From positions 1 through 9,312 of the forward strand of contig URYX01000059.1 of the NCBI GenBank assembly GCA_900552225.1: a DNA stretch of 9,312 bases, given 5' to 3'. The position numbers and the translations under genes are program-made. Positions 5,880 through 9,312 of the stretch are shown piece after piece. How positions within the stretch are numbered: position 1 is the first letter of the stretch; each line of letters opens with the position of its first letter. The notes under the pieces are model-generated. The model worked only from the letters and a program-made list of their open reading frames with translations, was not told the origin of the DNA and did not search any database. The stretch comes from an uncultured Oscillospiraceae bacterium. Its GTDB lineage: Bacteria > Bacillota > Clostridia > Oscillospirales > Acutalibacteraceae.

Positions 5880-6800
5880 ATGCTTGACAACCAACACGTT
5901 CGGCAATACACCTCCATCCCCGTCACGGGAAACCGCTGGAGCTGCGTCCGGGCCGCCTGCCCGGGGGCGGACAGCCTGCGCCCGCTGATGACCTTCTGCC
6001 ATTCGCACTACCACCCGGACTTTGAAATTCTCGTCATCGCCAAGGGGGAGGCCGTCGTCAGCATCAACGGCGAAGCCATCCACGCCGGGCACGGGGATAT
6101 TCTGCTCATCAACCCCTACGATGTCCATTACGGTGAATACTACACGGCCTGCGAGGAGTTTGAATATTACTGTCTTTGCTTCAGCCTGACACTGCTCGGC
6201 AGCGAAAAGAACCGCGAATACACCGATTTCGTCACACGGCTCGGCCATGAGCAGCTAAAATACCGCCACCTCGTGCCGAAGGGGTCTCCCATGTGGCAGG
6301 AAATCGAGCCGTATGTCCGCCGGACCTACGGCGAGCTGCAGTCCCGGGAGGCCGGATGGGAGCTGGCGGTACGCGGCCGGCTGTTCCTGCTGTTTTCCGT
6401 CCTGCGCCGCCATCTGGCGGAGGCCGCCCGGGTGCCGGATGCCGCCTCCGTCAAAAACGAGGCCTTTGTCCGTCAGGTGCTGACCTATGTGGAGGAGCAC
6501 TATCAGCAGCCGATTTCCACCCGGGACATTGCCGCCGTCTTCTCTTACAACGAGAATTACTTCTGCCGCCTGTTCCGCCGGCAATTTTCCCGCAGCTTCG
6601 GGGACTATCTGAACAGCTACCGGACACAGCGGGCCCGCGAGCTTCTGACGCAGGAGCGCCTCTCGGTAGCACAGGTGGCTGCCGAGGTGGGGTTCGGCAA
6701 TTTCAGCTATTTCTCCCGCCTGTTCCGGGAGCAGACGGGGATGAGTCCGTCGGAATACCGGCGGCAAAAGGGTTCCCTGGCCATTCCGCCCCGGGCATAA
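5880..6800 (+). CDS. AraC-family transcriptional regulator with cupin sensor domain
   Basis: A 306-residue regulator. The N-terminal half carries an AraC-type cupin (residues about 37-90: HSHYHPDFEILVIAKGEAVV, then GDILLINPYDVHYG), the usual small-molecule sensor of sugar-type regulators. The C-terminal domain (about 196-296) has the double helix-turn-helix: first motif ISTRDIAAVFSYNENYFCRLFRRQF, second LSVAQVAAEVGFGNFSYFSRLFREQTGMSPSEYR. The ATG at 5880 is preferred because AGGAG (5867-5871) lies 8 nt upstream; the in-frame ATG at 5823 lacks a ribosome site and would overlap the control region of the divergent S1 gene. No sugar transport or glycosidase gene lies nearby, so the ligand and targets are unknown; its target may be its own promoter or genes elsewhere. 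Confidence 0.93.
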   Translation: MLDNQHVRQYTSIPVTGNRWSCVRAACPGADSLRPLMTFCHSHYHPDFEILVIAKGEAVVSINGEAIHAGHGDILLINPYDVHYGEYYTACEEFEYYCLCFSLTLLGSEKNREYTDFVTRLGHEQLKYRHLVPKGSPMWQEIEPYVRRTYGELQSREAGWELAVRGRLFLLFSVLRRHLAEAARVPDAASVKNEAFVRQVLTYVEEHYQQPISTRDIAAVFSYNENYFCRLFRRQFSRSFGDYLNSYRTQRARELLTQERLSVAQVAAEVGFGNFSYFSRLFREQTGMSPSEYRRQKGSLAIPPRA

Positions 6801-6866
6801 GCCGCCGTCTTCCCTCATACACTGCCTTATAAGCCCGGACTGATTCTTAAAAGGAGGTTTCCTTAT

Positions 6867-7826
6867 ATGGACTTATCCGAATCGTCGCTGCTGCTGATAC
6901 TGTGTGGGGATTTTCCCTCCTCCTTAGGACTCGGGCCGGCCGTTACCGGACGCCAATGGGAACAGCTCTGCCGCGCACTGGCGGCCGCGGAATGCTCCTT
7001 TTCCGATCTGCAGTCCCCGGAGAAGCTGCCGCTCCCCCTCGGTGACACGCTCCGTCAGCGTATCCTCCTGCGCCTGTCGCGGTGTGAGACCATCCGGACC
7101 GAGGCCGAACGGCTCCGGCGGCACGGCGTGTGCATTCTCACCCGGGCCGATCCCGACTACCCCGACCGCCTGCGGGAGCATCTGCATCTGCAGGCTCCGG
7201 CGGTACTCTACGCCGCGGGAGGCTCCGTACCGTCGGCTCCGGCCGTCGGCGTGGTCGGCTCCCGGGATGCCGATCCGGACGCCCTCCGCTTTGCCTCCCG
7301 CCTGGCCGCCGTCTGCGCCGCAGAGCACACAACGGTTGTCTCCGGCGGCGCGGCCGGTGTGGACACCGCCGCAGAGGAGGCCGCAACGGAGCACGGCGGC
7401 TATGCCGTCGTCTGCTGTGCCGACGGCCTGTTATCGCGCTTTGCCCGTCGGTCCGAGGAGCAGCCGGAGCGCGCGCAGCATACCCGATGGCTGTCTGCTG
7501 CCCACCCCGAGGCCGCGTTTGTCTCCTACCGCGCGCTGGAGCGCAACCGGATAATCTACTGCCTGTCCGACTATGCGGTGGCCGTCTCCGCCGATGCGCA
7601 GCGCGGCGGCACCTGGAGCGGGGCCACGGACAATCTGCGGCACGGCTGGTGCCCGCTGTTTGTGCGGAGCGACGGCCGCATCCGCGACGGCAATCGCCTG
7701 CTGCTCAGCCGGGCCGACGTCGCCGGGCTGAGCCTTTCCGATCTGGCCGATCGGTCACTGCCGCTGACGGATCGCCTGCGGGAACGCCATCCGCTGACAC
7801 AACACGAGCAGCTGCAGTGGTTCTGA
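6867..7826 (+). CDS. DprA/Smf-like protein (atypical)
   Basis: A 319-residue protein with the DprA/Smf Rossmann-type fold. It has the pre-domain YPDRLREHLHLQAPAVLYAAG (98-118), GVVGSRDAD (127-135) for the first strand and phosphate loop, SGGAAGVDTAAEEAA (159-173) for the canonical SGxAxGID..AH motif, and ERNRIIYCLSDYAVAVSA (225-242) for the RNRIIaGLS motif. GGTWSGATDNL (247-257) matches the SGSLxTA segment. DprA binds single-stranded DNA and loads RecA in natural transformation. Here the His of the AH motif is absent, the pocket is divergent, and there is no C-terminal winged-helix domain. It may therefore be a specialised paralogue, not the housekeeping DprA usually next to topA. Ribosome site AAAAGGAGG (6849-6857) lies 9 nt before the ATG. 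The 66 bp after the AraC gene show no terminator, so it may be co-transcribed. Confidence 0.85.
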   Translation: MDLSESSLLLILCGDFPSSLGLGPAVTGRQWEQLCRALAAAECSFSDLQSPEKLPLPLGDTLRQRILLRLSRCETIRTEAERLRRHGVCILTRADPDYPDRLREHLHLQAPAVLYAAGGSVPSAPAVGVVGSRDADPDALRFASRLAAVCAAEHTTVVSGGAAGVDTAAEEAATEHGGYAVVCCADGLLSRFARRSEEQPERAQHTRWLSAAHPEAAFVSYRALERNRIIYCLSDYAVAVSADAQRGGTWSGATDNLRHGWCPLFVRSDGRIRDGNRLLLSRADVAGLSLSDLADRSLPLTDRLRERHPLTQHEQLQWF

Positions 7827-7866
7827 CCTCCGGGCAGCGCGCTGTCCGCCGCGCAGTCCGGAGGTC
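7825..7866 (+). repeat. Long hairpin overlapping the dprA-like stop codon
   Basis: GACCTCCGG (7825-7833) and CCGGAGGTC (7858-7866) form a perfect 9-bp outer stem. Inside it GCGCG (7837-7841) pairs with CGCGC (7850-7854). It begins within the TGA of the dprA-like gene. No T tract follows on either strand, so it is more likely an mRNA-stabilising end structure than an efficient terminator on its own. Confidence 0.55.
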
Positions 7867-7883
7867 TTCCGAAAAAATTTCCG

Positions 7884-7922
7884 AAGGGCTTTGCAAAAAT
7901 CTCCCGTGGCCCTTGCTTTTTT
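7884..7922 (+). terminator. Possible terminator of the dprA-like gene
   Basis: AAGGGC (7884-7889) can pair with GCCCTT (7909-7914) across a 19-nt loop, followed by GC and six T (7917-7922). The stem is short and the loop long, so strength is uncertain. Its T tract overlaps the -35 region of the tRNA promoter. Confidence 0.4.
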
Positions 7923-7941
7923 GAGAAGCATGTTGTATAAT
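7913..7941 (+). promoter_or_regulatory. Promoter of the tRNA-Leu region
   Basis: A perfect -10 TATAAT (7936-7941) with a weak -35 TTGCTT (7913-7918) at 17 bp. It lies 15 bp before the 5' end of the broken tRNA-Leu, so transcription would start a few bases upstream of it. This suggests the broken copy was once an active gene. Confidence 0.65.
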
Positions 7942-7956
7942 ATAAAACACATTTGT

Positions 7957-7998
7957 GCCGGAATGATGGAATTGGCAGACGTGCTGGACTCAAAATCT
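7957..7998 (+). pseudogene. Broken tRNA-Leu(CAA), 5' half only
   Basis: GCCGGAA (7957-7963) is a tRNA-Leu acceptor 5' strand. It is followed by TG, the D-arm core GGAATTGGCAGACG (7968-7981) and the anticodon loop CTCAAAA with anticodon CAA. After GACTCAAAATCT (7987-7998) the tRNA pattern stops: there is no T-arm and no matching TTCCGGC. It aligns without gaps with the complete tRNA-Leu exactly 190 bp downstream, but only up to this 12-bp block. It is either a pseudogene with a lost 3' half or a tRNA split by integration at the anticodon loop. Confidence 0.85.
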
Positions 7999-8026
7999 AC
8001 TTCGCCGTTTCATACCACCTTGGTGT

Positions 8027-8052
8027 AAACCCTTGATTTTGCAAGGTTTTTT
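8027..8052 (+). terminator. Terminator behind the broken tRNA-Leu
   Basis: CCTTG (8031-8035), loop ATTTTG, CAAGG (8042-8046), extended by AAA with TTT across one bulged C, then a run of six T (8047-8052). It shares GTAAACCCTTGATTT (8025-8039) with the region behind the complete tRNA-Leu (8248-8262), so the two tRNA tails are related. Confidence 0.7.
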
Positions 8053-8079
8053 GAAAACTGAATATGTAACTTGCTTTTA

Positions 8080-8102
8080 ATGTCCCTCCACGATGTCCCT
8101 CC
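8080..8102 (+). repeat. Tandem 10-bp repeats, candidate integrase arm sites (left)
   Basis: ATGTCCCTCC occurs at 8080-8089 and 8093-8102. The second copy lies in an imperfect hairpin (8091-8123: CGATGTCC with GGACATCG enclosing TCCGA and TCGGA). The same 10-mer recurs inverted beyond the complete tRNA (8354-8363, 8365-8374). Such pairs at a tRNA next to an integrase resemble arm-type binding sites of tyrosine recombinases. Confidence 0.6.
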
Positions 8103-8146
8103 GATTTCTCGGACAGGACATCGGGAGACGACTTAAAAATATAAAT

Positions 8147-8233
8147 GCCGGTGTGTCGGAATTGGCAGACGAGACAGACTCAAAATCTGTTATCCGCAAG
8201 GGTGTGTGGGTTCGAGTCCCACCACCGGCACCA
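8147..8233 (+). tRNA. tRNA-Leu(CAA)
   Basis: A complete 87-nt leucine tRNA. Acceptor GCCGGTG (8147-8153) pairs with CACCGGC (8223-8229). Discriminator A8230 is followed by an encoded CCA (8231-8233). The anticodon stem ACAGA/TCTGT encloses CTCAAAA with anticodon CAA (8181-8183). A long variable arm, typical of tRNA-Leu, follows (8191-8205). The T-arm is GTGGG TTCGAGT CCCAC (8206-8222). No good promoter is seen directly upstream. The integrase downstream faces it, so its 3' half may be element-supplied. Confidence 0.96.
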
Positions 8234-8246
8234 GACCTTAACAGCT

Positions 8247-8287
8247 CGTAAACCCTTGATTTATCAGGGTTTGCGGGCTTTTCTTTA
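8247..8287 (+). terminator. Terminator behind the complete tRNA-Leu
   Basis: CGTAAACCCT (8247-8256) pairs with AGGGTTTGCG (8266-8275), one G-U included, followed by the T-rich stretch GGCTTTTCTTT. It probably ends tRNA transcription. Confidence 0.65.
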
Positions 8288-8353
8288 TGCTCTGCTCCGT
8301 TATGTAACGCCCCTCCAGCAACAGCAAATGCACTGTTTTATGGCTCATTTTTA

Positions 8354-8394
8354 GGAGGGACATTGGAGGGACATGAGCGTTATTTGGAGGGATA
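8354..8394 (+). repeat. Tandem GGAGGGACAT repeats, candidate arm sites (right)
   Basis: GGAGGGACAT at 8354-8363 and 8365-8374 plus a related GGAGGGATA at 8386-8394, the last inside the 3' end of the integrase gene. They are the inverted counterpart of the pair at 8080-8102, so the complete tRNA-Leu is bracketed as the core of a phage-like attachment site would be. The remainder of 8288-8353 shows nothing I can assign. Confidence 0.6.
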
Positions 8395-9286
8395 TACACC
8401 CAAAATCGCATTGGCAGACGCAACCTTTGAACTGAAATTCAGGTGCGTATAAATGTTTGATGTGGTCGAAATGTCGCTGTGTCCTAACCATTCTTGAATC
8501 TCTTTCAGGCTGACACCGTTTGCATACAACAGACTTGCGCAGCTATGCCGGAGATCGTGAAAGCGAATTTTCCGCATACCATTCTTTTCAAGCACCAGCG
8601 GGAAATGCTGGGTGATATAGCCGGGTTTTACAAGCTCTCCGATCTCGTTGACATAGATATAATCGGTGTATTGCCGACAATACGACCTGCCGCACAGCTT
8701 TCGGTTTAGCTCCTGCTCCGCTTTCAGGCGGTACAACAGTTCCTCAAATGGCGGTACAAGTGGCAGGCTGCGATAGCTGGCCTTTGTCTTTGTACGATCT
8801 TTTTGGATAATTTTGCTCTTGCCGTCGATAGTCGCCTGCGTTACTGTGTGCCGTATGGTGATCGTTTTCTTCTTGAAGTCAATCGCATCCCATTTCAAGC
8901 CTACGGCCTCGCTGCGGCGCAGTCCGTAAAACGCGCCGAGAATCACGCCAAGCTCTATGGGGTCGCCCTTTACCACCTCAAAAAGACGGTTTAGCTCATC
9001 TTCCTCATACGCGCTGCCGACAAACTTTTCTTTTTTCGGCCGTTCAATGCGATCAGCCGGATTCGTGTCAATCAAACCGAGTTTGAAAGCGTGCTGCAAC
9101 GCCTTTCGGATATTTGCGTGGCGGTGTATGACCGTGTTTGCGGAAACGCCCCGCACCGTCAGTTCATAGGTGTAATAGTCCTGAATGTGCTTTGGCTTTA
9201 TCTCCCGTAAGAGCAGACCGGGGTGGTGTTCCTCAAAGTATGGGATAATTTTGCTCTTGATTCCCATAGAATACGCACCGTAGGTC
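8380..9286 (-). CDS. Tyrosine recombinase (phage/ICE-type integrase), N-terminus missing
   Basis: Site-specific recombinase of the phage integrase family, about 300 residues visible. Counting from the ATG at 9303, the core-binding (SAM-like) domain is about 30-90. The catalytic domain is 95-300, with Arg129 (FYGLRRSEAVGLKW), Lys172 in the beta-hairpin TKTKASYRSLPL, His249 and Arg252 (RFHDLRHS), His275 (LGHSD) and the nucleophile Tyr285 (NIYTH). All catalytic residues are present. The N-terminal arm-binding domain (roughly 60-80 residues in relatives) is cut off, because the first six apparent codons (MCMRDR) are translated sequencing adapter. The gene is clearly lower in GC than its neighbours, as expected of acquired DNA. 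Its 3' end faces the complete tRNA-Leu, 146 bp away, consistent with integration at that tRNA. Confidence 0.95.
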
Positions 9287-9312
9287 CTGTCTCTCATACA
9301 CATGTCCGAGCC
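9287..9312. other. Sequencing adapter remnant at contig end
   Basis: The last 26 bases match the Nextera transposase mosaic end plus read-2 adapter start at 24 of 26 positions. They begin CTGTCTCTCATACACATGTC, where the adapter has T and C at the 9th and 18th bases. This is not genomic DNA, and it creates a false start for the integrase frame. Confidence 0.93.

Noticed and set aside
5799..6248. N-terminal extension of the S1 protein by 150 codons
   Set aside because: The ATG at 5798 has an ideal AAAGGAGG site; the extension would be antisense to the AraC gene and shows no S1-like sequence.
8145..8354. Plus-strand frame of 69 codons over the tRNA-Leu
   Set aside because: Its first 29 codons are the tRNA gene itself and the rest is the tRNA terminator and repeat region.
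8080..8394. GGAGGGAC repeats as SAM riboswitch fragments
   Set aside because: They resemble a few bases of the S-box core, but none of the other conserved segments follow, and they are repeated around a tRNA beside an integrase.
1..9312. CRISPR array, insertion-sequence ends or rRNA
   Set aside because: No regularly spaced repeats, no transposase and no rRNA-like sequence were found on either strand.

Overview
This 9.3 kb window looks like a whole short-read contig from a GC-rich Bacillota, probably a gut clostridium of the Oscillospirales type. The placement is inferred from AAAGGAG-type ribosome sites, an NlpA lipoprotein with clostridial sequence style and high GC; no marker gene proves it. 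The right end (9287-9312) matches a Nextera transposase adapter at 24 of 26 bases, so the DNA stops there. The left end also looks error-prone.

Layout: (1) 12-2441, minus strand, is a methionine ABC importer operon metQ-metN-metI, with metI cut by the left end. (2) 2442-2947 is a divergent control region. On the minus strand it holds a strong promoter, a 34-codon leader peptide rich in Met (9) and Cys (4), a perfect 12-bp terminator hairpin with a U6 tract, and a competing antiterminator pairing that starts inside the leader peptide. This is the layout of ribosome-mediated transcription attenuation. (3) 2948-4876, plus strand, is a one-piece ABC exporter of unknown substrate. It overlaps tail-to-tail with (4) 4863-5798, minus strand, a protein of S1 RNA-binding repeats. 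(5) 5880-6800, plus, is an AraC-family regulator. (6) 6867-7826, plus, is an atypical DprA/Smf-like protein. (7) 7957-8394 holds a broken tRNA-Leu(CAA), a complete tRNA-Leu(CAA), and inverted 10-bp repeats around the complete copy. (8) 8380-9286, minus, is a tyrosine recombinase whose N-terminus is lost at the contig end. The integrase is visibly lower in GC than its neighbours, and the tRNA-Leu locus looks like the edge of an integrated mobile element.

Two observations stand out. First, MetQ is circularly permuted: behind an ordinary lipoprotein signal peptide comes the half that is normally C-terminal, then a roughly 25-residue linker, then the half that is normally N-terminal, ending where the usual protein crosses the hinge. 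Ligand-pocket motifs of both halves are kept. Second, the operon is apparently controlled by a Met/Cys-codon leader peptide instead of the SAM riboswitch or T-box usual in Bacillota. Together they suggest a functional but rearranged importer expressed when charged Met-tRNA (perhaps also Cys-tRNA) is scarce.
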